DNA of 64,000 bases, taken from NCBI GenBank assembly GCA_914767715.1, contig OU612067.1, positions 4,402,001-4,466,000 on the forward strand. Direction: 5' to 3'. The translations under genes and the position numbers were made by a program. The notes under the pieces are model-generated. The model was given only the letters and a program-made list of their open reading frames with translations. It was not told the DNA's origin and ran no database searches. Within the stretch, counting starts at the first letter, position 1; the number at the start of each line of letters is the position of its first letter. This DNA is from Membranipora membranacea (Eukaryota; Bryozoa; Gymnolaemata; Cheilostomatida; Membraniporidae). This document shows, one piece after another, positions 25,240 through 37,653 of this stretch.

Positions 25240-26150
25240 TGTTTCAGCCTGCATAAGAGAAATTGTTTATCAAAGCAAAGAGCAATGGTGTTGTTGTACA
25301 AAGGAAAGCATAAAAAATAAACTACAATGTACCTCCAATTTTGCAGACGACTGGAGTCAGAAAAACTCCATGTTATTGAACTCAGACGAATCGATGACCA
25401 TTACGTTCTCTTTGAAGAAAACAATAACATGTACTCCAACGATTTGTGACAATGCCATCCAGCATACTTCAACAGCAAAACTACTTGGCATTATATATGA
25501 CAATCACATTAAATTCTCCAAGCACATAGATGAAACCATGGACAAAACTCGAACTGCAGTTCACGCATTGACTAAACTTAAAAAGGCAGGGGTGAAGTCT
25601 CCCAGCTTGTCACTATTTTATAAATCACGTTACTCAGTTATGCTGCACCCTGTTGGTTTCCTTTCACATTAAAAGATGATCGTGAAAAACTGGAGAGACA
25701 CCAGAAATTATGCCTGAGGCTGAACATGCTGGGTGTCAATTGCTATGATAAAAGACTTGCCATAGCAAACCTACCAGAGCTCTCTGTATATTCTTGACAT
25801 GACTTATCTTACCTGCGTTATGTAGCGAACATGAAATCTAGAACTAGCTACCCGCTACATAGCTATATCCCTGATCCCAACTACAGGTGAAATCACAAAC
25901 ATATGGCCCGTCCGAGACACTGCTCAGCACTTCTAGGCAAAAGTCTCTTCTTTAGGTATTTTTAGATATAACCTGACCAGCCTAATTATTATTGTTTGAT
26001 TGTGTATTGTTTATTTGTATTGCCTTCAAATTGAATCATGTATCTATCATCTTAATTACCAGTTGCAATCTGTTCTTATGTAAAACATGATCTGACTTGC
26101 TTTACGCATTGAACGGTTAAGTCTGAAATAAATTTCATATACAAAAAAAA
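25240..26150 (+). pseudogene. Degenerate 3' end of a non-LTR retrotransposon (reverse transcriptase C-terminal part)
   Basis: The plus-strand frame up to 25672 carries the hallmark end of a LINE reverse transcriptase (DDWSQKNSMLLN, KLLGIIYDNHIKFSKHIDE, ALTKLKKAGV). A frameshift near 25655 follows, and homology resumes in the next frame (DDREKLERHQKLCLRLN, LPELS). Stops interrupt that frame near 25795 and 25890. It ends with an untranslated stretch containing AATAAA near 26127. The catalytic core (YxDD) lies upstream and is absent, so this is a 5'-truncated dead copy. It lies between receptors C and D. Confidence 0.75.
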
Positions 26151-26482
26151 GGTAAGCCTACCATATATATAGTATATATTGTGTCAAGGGCTTACGTACT
26201 CACACCTATCCTTGCCATGATATACTTTCATCAAACACAAAAATCTGAGATAAGATTTCGCAACACAGGCCCAGAAATCGTTGGCAATCTACTTATTACA
26301 CGCCATTAGTATAAAACTAAGGATAAGCCGACATAAACCTACAATAAGCCAAAATGTTAAGATTTCTCAACTGTTGAAGCAAGAGTAATAGGAGACTCAT
26401 TGGTAAAAGCATACATGATTATTACAGACTGATTTCTGCGTATAATATCATACTCAAATAGTAGCTTATCATATATTTAGAG

Positions 26483-26488
26483 TTTATT
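26483..26488 (-). promoter_or_regulatory. Putative poly(A) signal of receptor D
   Basis: Plus-strand TTTATT (AATAAA on the minus strand) lies about 165 nt beyond the receptor D stop codon. The call rests on consensus and distance only. Confidence 0.35.
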
Positions 26489-26654
26489 GTCAGCTATTAC
26501 AGATTTTGGTAATTGGCATCAAAACCATAATTTAATAGATTTTTTAAGATGGTTGAGTTTTCTAGAATAACTCATCAGTGTACCCAGTCATCAGTCGAAC
26601 TGGCAGGCTCTGCCATATGTATATGTTATAAAGTATGTGAAGTATGTGGGGACG

Positions 26655-29600
26655 TTATGTACCATACAGATCATTGTCTATCAGCTCAGTGGTAGTTTTC
26701 TTTGTCTTATTTGAGGCTCTTATTGGAGCATAATCTTCAGTTATCTCCCTCTCATCCTCAGCTCTGTGAAACAAGCAAACAAGCAATGTGTTATATCAAT
26801 AATGCTAAATGGCACAATACCAAGTATTCACTAATTTGATTGGAGTCTATGATACTTATTTTGGATGGGTTGTAACCCATAAACGGCGACGACAACCTCT
26901 TTTTAAAGGTTGATTAAAATCAGATGTCATATTGCAGACACATCCCGAAGCATGGCCGGCAAAATATTATTTTGCTTTAATGGCAAGGCCGCAATTTCTG
27001 CGCCGGTTTTGCTCTCAGTTTGCAGGCAAGTCAGAGCACACCTGGGGGCCAACCAAACCCCAGTAGATGATAGACTGCAGTGGTATTCGAACCCACGACC
27101 TTCACCACTTGCGTGTTGAAGACGGCGCTCTTACCAACTGAGCTACCTTCTACTCTTAAAATGGCCAAGCTGCATAGCAGGACTGACCTTTCTCCGTAGT
27201 TTATGTTACCGTATAATAGATAATGACGCAAAAATTGACCTCTGAATAGACTTATTTTGCAAGAGTTGCCACTCCTTTAGGAATATGACAACCCTTGAAA
27301 TATTCATGCCAATTGGCAAGAGTGAATGAAATTCTGAGTAGTTCATGTCACCACCATAAACTTATAAGTTTATGGTCACCACATATTCATTAGCCATAAT
27401 ATATTACTGACCTCTGAATAGAAGAAAAATTTTCATATTCATCTCCTGAAGCACCTGCTAACTGATACTCATCATAATCACCTCTAGCCTGATCAGACAC
27501 CTGTCCGGCCATGTCATAATCTGTTTCACCTACTGGAAATCTCCTAGCAGGTCTAGGTGCTGGACTAGGAGTTACCTCCTCCGCTAATGTGTAATCTGCT
27601 CCCATCTCCTCTACCATGTTATACACATTATCAGAGCCTGGTTGATGGTGTATGTTGTCCTGATTCTGAGTGACTGCTGTCCCCTCAGGAAGATAAAGGT
27701 AATCAGACTCACCTGAAAAAGAAGATAATATTAGAGAAAAGAGCAGCAGTAAAAGTATTCATGGTTCTTTTTATATCCATGAGGAGTGGTAGATAATTCA
27801 ATAATTATAAAATTATATAGAGTAACAGAGTACATTATTCTGAATATTTTTTGATGGAAAGGCTATGAAAATAAGTGGGTGTTCAAGAACTGTCCATCAA
27901 CATTGCATAAAAGTACTAAAATTCCAAAACTTTGAGTTGTACACAATGACAGTCATTAAACTCTCTTTGGATGTCACAAAAAAATGTCGAGATTGAACTC
28001 TCAGGAGTATGTTTATCTTTTTCGATTTTTTATTGTATAGTTATCGGAAGTATATGTTGCTGTCCATGACACAGCAGTGAAGTCATGATTTGTGCAATCA
28101 TGATGAATGCTCGGTTGTCTCAAGAATTTTTTTTTATAGAGAGCTCTAAAAGAGCTACCTGTATTTGCGATGAGAGCGGACATACGGATATTAGCATTGC
28201 CATCTGAGTTCACATTTCCACGCTCTCCTCTAGGTGGAACACTTGGAGCCCTGTAAAATATAATCATTAGTCATATCTCTATCCACGAAATCATAATACA
28301 GATTGCTATGAAACATTTTTTAAAATGAGTTTTGGCACAAAAAGGTTTTTTTTCTGCCCCAAATATGATACTTTCCTTCTAAGAAAATTTAAAAAAAGTC
28401 ACCAAGTATAAAAACAATATTGTACTGACTTTGAGTGTCTTTTCCGTCTCACGAATATAGTAACCAGGACAATCACCACGATAATAAGCAGCACCCCTGC
28501 TCCGACAGCAGCTCCTATAATAACAGTGCTGTTTGGATCTTGGGTTATCCCATCAGTCTGCGTCTCACTGTACTCTGTATCCCTGACAGCTGCAAAACAC
28601 AAACATTCTTAGTTTTAATCTAAAAATTATTTTAAAATTATATCTGCAAAAGCATTTGAACGTTGCTTTCAGGCAGAATCAAAATGAATTTTTATCCTTT
28701 ATTTATGTAGTGATGTGTGCCTGAGTCTTATTGTGAATCTACCGACAGTGTCACAGTGGTGATTGGTTGTAACAAGCGTCAAAAGAATAATTCTTTCCGA
28801 GTTGATATCGAATAAGCAGTAGGTGGAGGTAGTAAAGCTCAAAACCTTAAAAGCCTTATCAAGTGGCTTCTTTTTTGTTAAGGTAACAAGGCTACTCGAA
28901 ACCGCAAAGAAGGAAATATACCAAAGGGTTGTACCCGCTTGTTGATTTTGAGGATAATCTAAATTAATTATGATTAGGATGACGCATTTGGTCTTCCATT
29001 GTTGAATTTACCTGGTATTTTACTTGTCGCTGCGGTCTCAGCTACAGGAGTGTTGGTGGTCCTTGATATTGTCCCTGCAGACATAGTAGGAGAAGTTGAA
29101 GTCCTCTTTGTAGATGATGACATTGCCTGTATGGTGGTGGACTGAGATTGAGGGGTTGTCATAGGCAGATCCTCTACTGCAACATAAGAACCATAAATGC
29201 AACGATATATCAGAAACAACCCATTACTAGCCGAGATGATATATATTGTCTATATTTATTGCAGTATATGATTTGAGTGATGAACTTATTTTGGCTGTGT
29301 CAATGTATGTTGCAAAAAGACAGGCAGGAATAGTCATCAATCTCACAACAGAATTACTAATTTCAGTAATAACTAAAATTTACCAGAGTAATTGAAGTAG
29401 AATCCCTGTCCATTCCAGCCTGAGCTTGTTTTAAACCGAAAAGTAACTGCTGTTTGAAGGACTGTGAATGATAGCCTCTGATTTAATGGAGGTCTGTTAG
29501 AACTGCAGAAAATGGACTCATTGTTTTCTACACCAGTTATGGTCAGACTGTCATCCCAGCTGCCAGCACAATTCGATGCACTACTGCTACTCCGGAGGTC

Positions 29601-32600
29601 AAATTGGTAGAAAAGGATTATCATTTGTTGGTGTACTGTTAATCCCTCTATGGTTAAAGTTGAGTTGATATTATTTGTGTAGTAATCAGGATATGCTGCA
29701 TGGCTCAGAACATATCCACTCCTGTCAGTGGTGTTGTAAGAATATTCCAAATTCTTTCCTCTTTGTATTGATTTTGCCCCTGAGAACAAAAGAAAAACAA
29801 AATAAAGTGTGCCTTCACGCTGATCCTAATGTAATCTGATGGTCAGGGCATGGTCATTGGACATGAATTAATAGCCTTGCCCTCTGAGGTGATGGGATTT
29901 GGCTCCGATTGAGGGTAAAGCTAGAAACAAAGGATTCGCTGAATAAGGTGAGACATAACATTTAAGATTTTTCTCTCTATTACATCACACAGCGAAAACA
30001 TGATGAATTTTACCAATTTGTATGTGTTTAAAAATTAATATTTTGTGAACTTATGATTCCTTCATATTTTAAGCATCAGAGGGCAGGATTGATGTCTGTA
30101 CAAAGCATTAGTTATATGCTTTGTGTAGTTGATGTAGTCATGCTAGCCTCTCAAGACAGCGACCAAGCAACCAAGTAGATCAAGACAGGTTACAGTCATC
30201 TTCAGCGGTTACTGATTACACGTTTCAGAAATAATTATAAGAAATGTACAGAAAAGCTTTTAAATTAAGGATTTTACAGACCACATGCTCAAACTCATCA
30301 TAATTAATAAATATATGTTTACATACGTTGTGTGGAGAAGCAAATTGATGGAGTCGTATCTAAAGATTCCCAAGCTTGATTTGAACATCTGATGAGCTCC
30401 GAACGTGAACCAATGCCCAGATCACATATTGCTAGGAATTTTCCACTGTCAGCAGATGGTATAACACTTGAGTATACATCCAAAAGTGAAGGCTCACAAG
30501 AGAAAACGTCAACTGTCAACAGAAATTTGCTACTGTCCTGATTTCGATAATGAAACATATTTGATCCAGCTTGACAGACGAACATAATACCAATTTCTTA
30601 AATCAATGCGAAGGGGGGGGTTGCTACTTGACAGGTACCCATCGAAATTTTTCCGCTCCTAATTTTACAACGCAGGAATTTTTAAATCAGCTTGTTTTAG
30701 CATCATCAATAAAATCAATAAACCTATTCAGCTCATGCCAGGTACAGAAGCTGACTATTCTAATAAAAGCCTGTTTCACAAGTCTGGAAGCGAAAATTAG
30801 GAGAGCTCAAACCTGGCTGAAAAGAAACAGTCAACAATTTATAAAAGTAAGATATCAAAAACTAATCATTATGACCTTGACTGCAAATAAAACACTCAAG
30901 AAATTAACATACGGAAGGAACACACTGAGCATGAATATGGAAGTACAAACCTGAGTACTTGAAAAGAAAACCTGATGCTGTCGTTGCCGCGTCATTTGTG
31001 ATAAACTCAAAATATATCATTGATCCTTTCGCGAAGTAACTGATATGACTTCCAATAGGGAAATTTGTGGTATTGTTCCCACAGTAATCCGCATTGCTTG
31101 TTACGGAATTCCATTCTGTTTGTATCCCACTTATACGGAGTATGTCAACACAAATCATATAAAAGTATAAGTCAAAGTGAATGAAGTCCAGAGTCAGCAT
31201 TTTGAGAGGTTCAGAGTTAGCATTGAGTGTCAGTGAAGAAGAAATCCGCCCATCCCGATAGTAAGTAGGAAATTCAGGATGGCTAACAATATATCCTGAA
31301 TCGGAATATATGTCATATGAAGAGAAAAGAGAACTTGAGGGTCTCTCAATAGAGCTTGCCACTGCAAAAAAAGAGATGAAAATAATATATGAACACAAAA
31401 TTTGTTTATATGAGCTTGTATGGGAGCACTGCACATTGCAGTACTTTTGTCTGATGTACATGCTTTTTGAGAAGGATGTGAGTGAACCCAATTAACTTTT
31501 AGGTTGGAATCTCAACTAAATGTTGTGCATCAATCCCTCTCTAATTTCGCAACCAAGTTATACTTATCTGGTAGGCTGACTCAAAGATGGATCAAAAGGT
31601 TAATGCCACATAAACTCTTTAGGTTTAAATATATGATTATTATTTTTTTTCGTTATTGCTTAGCAAAAAAAGCGAGAAGGCCACATTTTATTTTGCTTCC
31701 ATGGTTCAGCATGAATATTGTAGGCAATTTAACATTTTGTTTGCCAAAATAATCAGGCAGGATTTTCAAAATCATGTACATGTACTTAAGGTAATGTCAA
31801 AGACCGATACGAATATCAACATATCATATATCGTTGGAAAGCTGCTGAGCTACTGAAAATGAATAGCTGAACAAAAACTTGATTCGATGACGTTGTGTCA
31901 TTTTAGGGAGGAAATGAGGCAGAAAACGCTCTTTTTGTCAATGCAGATTGAGCAGTCAAATTAATTACAAGAAATTTCAAATTAGCTGGAATGTATACTT
32001 AGAGATTGCGTTCATCGTAAAATTTGATTTTCTTTGATATATAACTAGTCTAAATTGACTTTTTACGTCACGCCACACAACATATTTTTTTTGTGAAGCC
32101 TTGAAAATATGTGAAATTTCAATCATTAATTCACAACGGATCATAGGCTCGAATCAAAATTAATTATGATCTTCTCTTAGAGTACTCTTCAAATGTCATA
32201 CACATTGACTTTCAAAAAATTAGCTTGCATATTGCAATGACAGTAGACTCTCGAATACACCTAATATTTTCGCCACCTTTGCATAACGCCAAACATGCTG
32301 TCCAAATAACCATTATTGTGGCCAAACAAAGTTTTTTTGAAAGTTCTCACATACGAAGCCGCTTTCATTAACCATGATGCACACAAGAAATGCCAACATA
32401 ATTTTTCATTGCATCTTCATTTTTCTTGAATTTAACGCAAAAGAATGCAAATAAACAGCTATTTTTAGGGACTTTTGAGGTCTTTTTAGGGACTTTTGAG
32501 GTGTTTTTTGTCATTCTTTTGCGTTAAATTCAGGAAAATGAAAGTGCAATGAAAAATTATGTTGGCATTTCTTGTGTGCACCATGGTGAATGAAAGCGGC

Positions 32601-35082
32601 TTCGTATGTGACAACTTTCAAAAAAACTTTGTTTGGCCACAATAATGGTTATTTGGACAGCATGTTTGGCGTTATGCAAAGGCGGCGAAAATATTAGCCG
32701 TATTCGAGAGTCTACTGTCATTGCTATATGCAAGCTAATTTTTTGAAAGTCAATGTGTATGACATTTGAAGAGTACTCTAAGAGAAAATCATAATTAATT
32801 TTGATTCCAGCCTATGATCTGTTGTGAATTAATGATTGAAATTTCACATATTTTCACGGCTTCACAAAAAAATGCGTTGTATGGCGTGATGTAAAAAGTC
32901 AATTTAGACTAGTCATATATCAGAGAAAATCAAATTTTATGATGAATGCAATCTCTAAGTATACATTCCACATGTTTTGAAATTTTTTGCAATTAATTTG
33001 ACTCCTCCATCTGCATTGACAAAAAAAGCGTTTTTTGCCTCATTTCTTCCCTAAAATGACACAACCTCATCGAATCAAGTTATTGTTTAGGTATTCATTT
33101 TCAGTAGCTCGGCAGCTTTCCAACGGTATATGATATGTTGATATTCGGATCGGTCTTTGACATTTCCTTAATAATAATAATATAAATTCTCACTCCTCTC
33201 CCCTTTTTGACCGGAGTTAGCAGACCTATCAATTAGCGGGCAATAACAAAAAGAAGGTTCAAAATAAAATTTGAATTCATTCTATTCCCATCATCCCACC
33301 ATTCATCTTTGCTGAGTGTACACCACAGAGCTGTGTACACATATTGTAAATATATGAGTTATGTATCAGATAAGGAGACAAAGCCTGAACTGACATTAGA
33401 TTATGCAGATAGATAATACACTCTGATGTTAAAAATGCAAAACTCAGAATCGATGCTCAGTTGACCTGAAATGCGGAACAGTTCTTATATTTTTTGTATG
33501 ACAAAACAGTTGCAATTTAAACCTTGAAGCTCTACCTTGCCTTATCTCAAAGGCCCCTTTTTTAAAAAGAAAAAGGCGGGGCCTTTGAGATAACGCTAGC
33601 TCCACCCATCCATGCCAAACTAGGGTCACTACTCGAAACTTTGACAACGATGCTTATTCTCAGCACCTGGACCAGGTTGATTTATTAAGATGTGATACAC
33701 TGGCCATGGTCTATTTATTGGTGGGACAGGGCAATCCTTCAACCTGAGAGACAAGTTGCAAAACTTGAGGTTGTGACCTTAAACCCGTCATTTTCCAATG
33801 AATTACAATAACCAAACTTCTCTATCTACACCATCGATATAGAGACAGAAAATGTCAGATAGAATAGAAGTCAGAATCCCTCTTGGAATCAGCTAAGCTG
33901 AACCCAACTAACCCGACAGCATCCAGCAGGGCTAACCCATAGAAAGAATGAACAGAATACATGCATAAGCCAATATGTTGAGCTACCGAGTAGGCGATGT
34001 GCATAACATATTAAAGGCTCAAGATAATATAGACTGGGATAAAGCTAGGACTGTACCTTTATATGCGAAGGAGAAGCCAGACCCTTGATTGTTATAATAT
34101 GTATAGAAATAGAAATAGAAAGAAAAGCTGCTCGCAGTGATAGACATCGGTATCCATCGACCAACTGTTGGCATAATTACATTGCAGAAGTATTTGTTCC
34201 CTGCCCGCAAATAGCTGCTACACGACTCCTGGTATCCAGAAGTGACATCAAATGGTGTGTCAAATTTAATCAACATAATGTTTTCCTGGGATGGGTTTAA
34301 TCCTGTGACTATGATCGCTGCATTGACATAAGCAGGGTAACTTCCAGCTGGGAATTCGGAGTGACTGCTGATGATTCCACTCTTCTCTGTGACTCTAACA
34401 TTACGATTGGGGTTATCAGAGAAATACCTGGCATCGCTAAAATCTAAAACAGTGAATGAACAACTACCAAGACTCAAGATATAAGAGGATGTTTGAAGTG
34501 ATCAACACATCCTGATCCTAGTCCACCTAGTGTTGCGCAGTGACTAGGATCTACTAGAGTTGGTCTCAGCGTTATATAAAGGACAAAAAAGCTCAAATTC
34601 TATTCCCCTATTCTACCTTTCAGCTGGCACAAACAGTTATTTGCTCTAAAAATCACTTTCTGTTTTTTATTGCCATCTTCGAGGTGTTTGGATCAGATAA
34701 TTATAATATTCGAAATCAGCGGTTTGGATTCATTTACTTACTGTGATTTTCTGAATGACATATATAGCAGTATTGCAGCGGCTTTGGGGGCAAATCTGCA
34801 TTAATGATATTTGTGCTAACGCCCTACTTCACAATTTTGATAGTGAATGATTGTGATAGCAATACAATCAACTGACCATAAAAAACGTGCCTCGCAGAAA
34901 AGAATTTCGATTTTAATCCATTTGTTTTACAATTCCTGTCCACCATGCTGATTTTTTATGAATATATAATATACGATAGTCAATACCATCTGAATGCACT
35001 TGCCAGCAAATGTTGTTGATGTCAGAGAGAAAACTGCTATCAACAGCGCTGCCGCTAAAGTTCCAGGATGTCCAGTACCCAT
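26655..35082 (-). CDS. Receptor D: CUB-CUB-sushi-CUB-stalk-TM with polytyrosine tail
   Basis: Ten exons join in frame to 761 aa: 35004-35082 signal peptide (MGTGHPGTLAAALLIAVFSL); 34057-34443 CUB1; 30951-31361 CUB2; 30327-30512 sushi/CCP-like; 29384-29779 CUB3; 29012-29176 long Ser/Thr stalk; 28430-28589 TM (AAVGAGVLLIIVVIVLVTIF, then VRRKRHSK); 28159-28250, 27412-27712 and 26655-26763 tail. I chose the start at 35082 because the sequence from there is a clean signal peptide; an earlier in-frame ATG (35130) adds a polar stretch. Intron 1 appears to use a GC donor (GCTG|GCAAGT). Tail motifs are DYLYLPEG, YNMVEE, DYTLAEE, DYDMAGQ, DYDEYQLAG, YENF, YAPI and LYGT, plus APRPARR. The YVN motif of C is NVN here. 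The long CUB1-CUB2 intron holds a 1.4-kb foldback. Confidence 0.85.
26895..27160 (-). mobile_element. tRNA-derived SINE
   Basis: On the minus strand at about 27142-27068 an A box (TAGCTCAGTTGGTAAGAG) and a B box (GGTTCGAATACC) lie at tRNA-like spacing, followed by about 170 bp of unrelated body. The body ends in a TTTTAATCAACCTTTAAAAA-like tail. A lone copy of that tail (AAAGGTTGATTAAAATC) occurs at about 39436-39452, which supports a dispersed family. It lies in the last intron of receptor D. Confidence 0.65.
31786..33171. mobile_element. 1.4-kb foldback element flanked by TTAA
   Basis: Two arms of about 660 bp (about 31790-32446 and 32512-33167) are near-complete reverse complements with scattered mismatches. 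The loop of about 65 bp contains two tandem copies of TTTTTAGGGACTTTTGAGGT. Both outer ends are TTAA (31786-31789 and 33168-33171), the target duplication used by piggyBac-type and some other transposons. No open reading frame of note is present. It fills half of the CUB1-CUB2 intron of receptor D and would make a very long hairpin in the pre-mRNA. Confidence 0.8.
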
Positions 35083-35356
35083 TAGCAAATAAATCCTTGG
35101 TATCAGTTGTGTCTGTTGTATATGCCTCAATATAATGACTTTGCCTTACTAGCTTTACCCTGCTATTTGTTTGCTTTCTTGTCCACTTCCTTTAAAATAC
35201 ATACATACAAAATACATGGACAACTATCACAATTCTGTGATAATGGGAAATGTGGTGCTGTAATGTGACCTCACTCAATGTCGCAACTCGCAAAACAAAC
35301 AATTGGGCTAGAGTCACATTTAGTTTAAGAGCTGTATACGCCAGGCTCAGTCCGAA

Positions 35357-35471
35357 TTAGTCTAAGTGCTCAGACTCCAAGGCGCAGGGAGTTACTTGCG
35401 CCAGCTATCAAACTCATTGATAGCTGGCGCAAGTAACTCCCTGCGCCTTGGAGTCTGAGCACTTAGACTAA
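35357..35471. repeat. Perfect 55-bp inverted repeat with 5-base loop
   Basis: Positions 35357-35411 are the exact reverse complement of 35417-35471, separated by ACTCA. The arms start with TTAGTCTAAGTGCTCAGACT and end at AGCTATCAA next to the loop. No mismatch is seen over 55 bp. It lies about 275 bp upstream of the receptor D start codon. It could be a young hairpin element, a small-RNA precursor or a cruciform-forming regulatory site. Confidence 0.9.
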
Positions 35472-37243
35472 GTCCGGATTAGGGGAACGTATCTGACCCT
35501 GATCAAGCATATGGCAATTTATGTACGGTTGCTGGAAACATTTTCTCAACTTTAATTGGTCCATAAGATCATTAATGCTACAGCCGACCCTTTGTTAACT
35601 TTTGTCAAGTAGCTTGCTTGAGGCTTTAAAGCTTGTTACTGGGACGTCAGTCAATGCAAATCGTTAAAGCTGCCAGAATTCAAGCTAGATCCAATTACTG
35701 ACACAAACTTATAAAATGATGTAATTTCTCCACACATAGCCATACTGTGTATTTTACCACCAATCCATGAATTGAGTCTTGGACCAACTAGATCCAAAAT
35801 ATTAACGCTTAATGCATTTCTGCGATTTGGGTATATATTACTTCATGAGAAATGCTTTCGCAACCGGATAAGGCTGAATTGGTAACCTAAGGAGTAACAT
35901 ACAAGCATGATACTCTCTCCGCTTCCCCTGGAATAAATTCTGATGGTTAAGTAGAGGATAGAACTAACCTGATTTGTCGAATGTTTCTCGGGATATCCAG
36001 GGAGCGTGTATCAGTACAGTATCAAATATTGAATAAAAAGCAATATCTCACTTGATCTCTCCAGCTGTATATCTATACTACAGCTTTGCGTATCAACTAA
36101 ACAATAAAATATGGTTTACTACCAGCCAGTACCATAAGCAAGTGTGAAAGTAATGGAGTGTTTTGTTGGTAAGAAAGCAAGCTACTTCCTCGTTGCCGTC
36201 CTAAGAAAGTTACACAATGCATCATACCAATGATAGCCAACGACATACAGCTTTCAACTTCCTCCATACAGTTTACTCATTCTTGCATTTTTTGTGCTCG
36301 ACATATTGTATATTCAAGGTTTCATTTTGCTTTTGAATGGATCCCACAGTATTTTTTGTACAAACAATTGCCATCGTAATCGCATTTCTAGGAAAGGCAA
36401 CAAATATCAGTGCTGGTTTTGTTTTTGTGGTGTGACAAGGCTATGGTAAAATTGTATTTAGCAAAGAAAATGATAGATTTGAAACCCGCTTCTGCTCAGA
36501 ATATTTTTGTTACTTTTTGTGACTTGGGGTTTATTGAAACTGTAGCCGTAGCGAGTTAATGGCAATGATATCCAAGAATCAACCTTGTTAAACACAAACA
36601 GTGCTCAGGTATTTTGCATCAAAACCCCACAATTTCGTAAATATTTGCAGCAAAGTATGTAGCAAAGGCAATTTTTGTTTGTTTATCAAATGGTCCATCA
36701 CGATGAGAGGAAAATGGTAAGATTTTAAAGACTTAAAAATGTATGCCAACCACGAATGAAGAAATAATATGGAAGCTCAATATCAAGGTATAATGTTCTC
36801 TGGCTCATATATGTGGTTTACTGGGAGGAGACAGCTCTCTGAGTGAAACAAGAAGAACCTGACATGGATTTGAGACGCAGAGGCATCAAGCGCTATCTAT
36901 TAGCCTTGTCACACGCCTACTTTTTTTGTTTTGAACAAAGAACGAAGTAAGTACCTGCAAGCACTTGAAAGGACTGCGTTGCATTATTTGGAAGCTTACA
37001 TCACACTCTCACATTAGCCATACCTGTTTCTAATTAAAAGATTTTCTTATTTTTACGGCGTACTGATAAATGAATCACTCCTTGCTAATATAGTTCCTAC
37101 GCCTCAAGCTATAACTTGTTGGCATTGTCAGTATCTACTAACCACCGATTGCACAGAAGGGGGTCTATCATTCCTACTGCTATAGAGTTATCATTTCATA
37201 CCCTAGTTTTACCCGTGCTAAACTCTCAGCTCAATGGTTTGAG

Positions 37244-37345
37244 CAATGAACTAAACCTAGGTTTAGTTCATTGGTTTGAACGACGGAATCACGATCACAA
37301 GGTCATTGGTTCGAACCTAATTGCGATCACTGAATGAACTACCTG
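37244..37345 (+). repeat. Palindrome plus degenerate tRNA-derived SINE fragment
   Basis: Positions 37244-37273 are a 30-bp perfect palindrome centred on CCTAGG. The adjoining TAGTTCATTGGTTTGAACG resembles a tRNA A box. GGTTCGAACCT at about 37309 is a B box, so the stretch to about 37345 looks like an old tRNA-derived SINE. Confidence 0.45.
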
Positions 37346-37653
37346 ATTTGGCTTTTGTTGGCCATTCACCCTTGCTGACCAGCAGAAATAAACTGAAAAT
37401 GGCCACATTGCAATTACCAACAACTTCAAATCAGTGAAAATGCGATTATCTCTCCTAAAAACAAAATGATGGATTATTACTTCTGAATTATCACAGAGTT
37501 GTCTTCTCCAAAGTGGGTATTAATTTTTCCCGCGAAATAAGAGACCCTTTGTTAGATGAAGGTAATAATAACCTACTCCCCAATTGTTTTGATTCAAAAA
37601 TGGGAATCATTTTTAAGAAGATCCTATTAAATCGGTGATTATTTTCAAATACC

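Larger units (their letters stand above)
24840..26654. other. Intergenic region between receptors C and D
   Basis: A small inverted repeat at 24473-24538 (GCTGTTAGTGG and its complement) lies just inside gene C. The region next to 24840 is the paralogue of the psi-B upstream sequence. The main content is the LINE remnant at about 25240-26150. AATAAA on the minus strand at 26483-26488 may be the receptor D poly(A) signal. Nothing else is recognisable. Confidence 0.45.
35083..37653. other. Divergent intergenic region between receptor D and the pocket-protein gene
   Basis: This must hold promoters for both flanking genes. It contains the 55-bp-arm palindrome (35357-35471), a tRNA-like SINE fragment (37262-37345) and a 30-bp perfect palindrome (37244-37273). 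I could not identify a TATA box or other promoter element with confidence, and I see no coding exon. Confidence 0.45.

Noticed and set aside
27068-27142. Functional tRNA gene on the minus strand
   Set aside because: The A and B boxes are good, but the anticodon stem pairs poorly and the unit continues into a SINE body and tail.
35083-35130. Earlier in-frame ATG for receptor D at 35130
   Set aside because: It would put a polar 16-residue extension before the signal peptide; the ATG at 35082 gives a standard signal.
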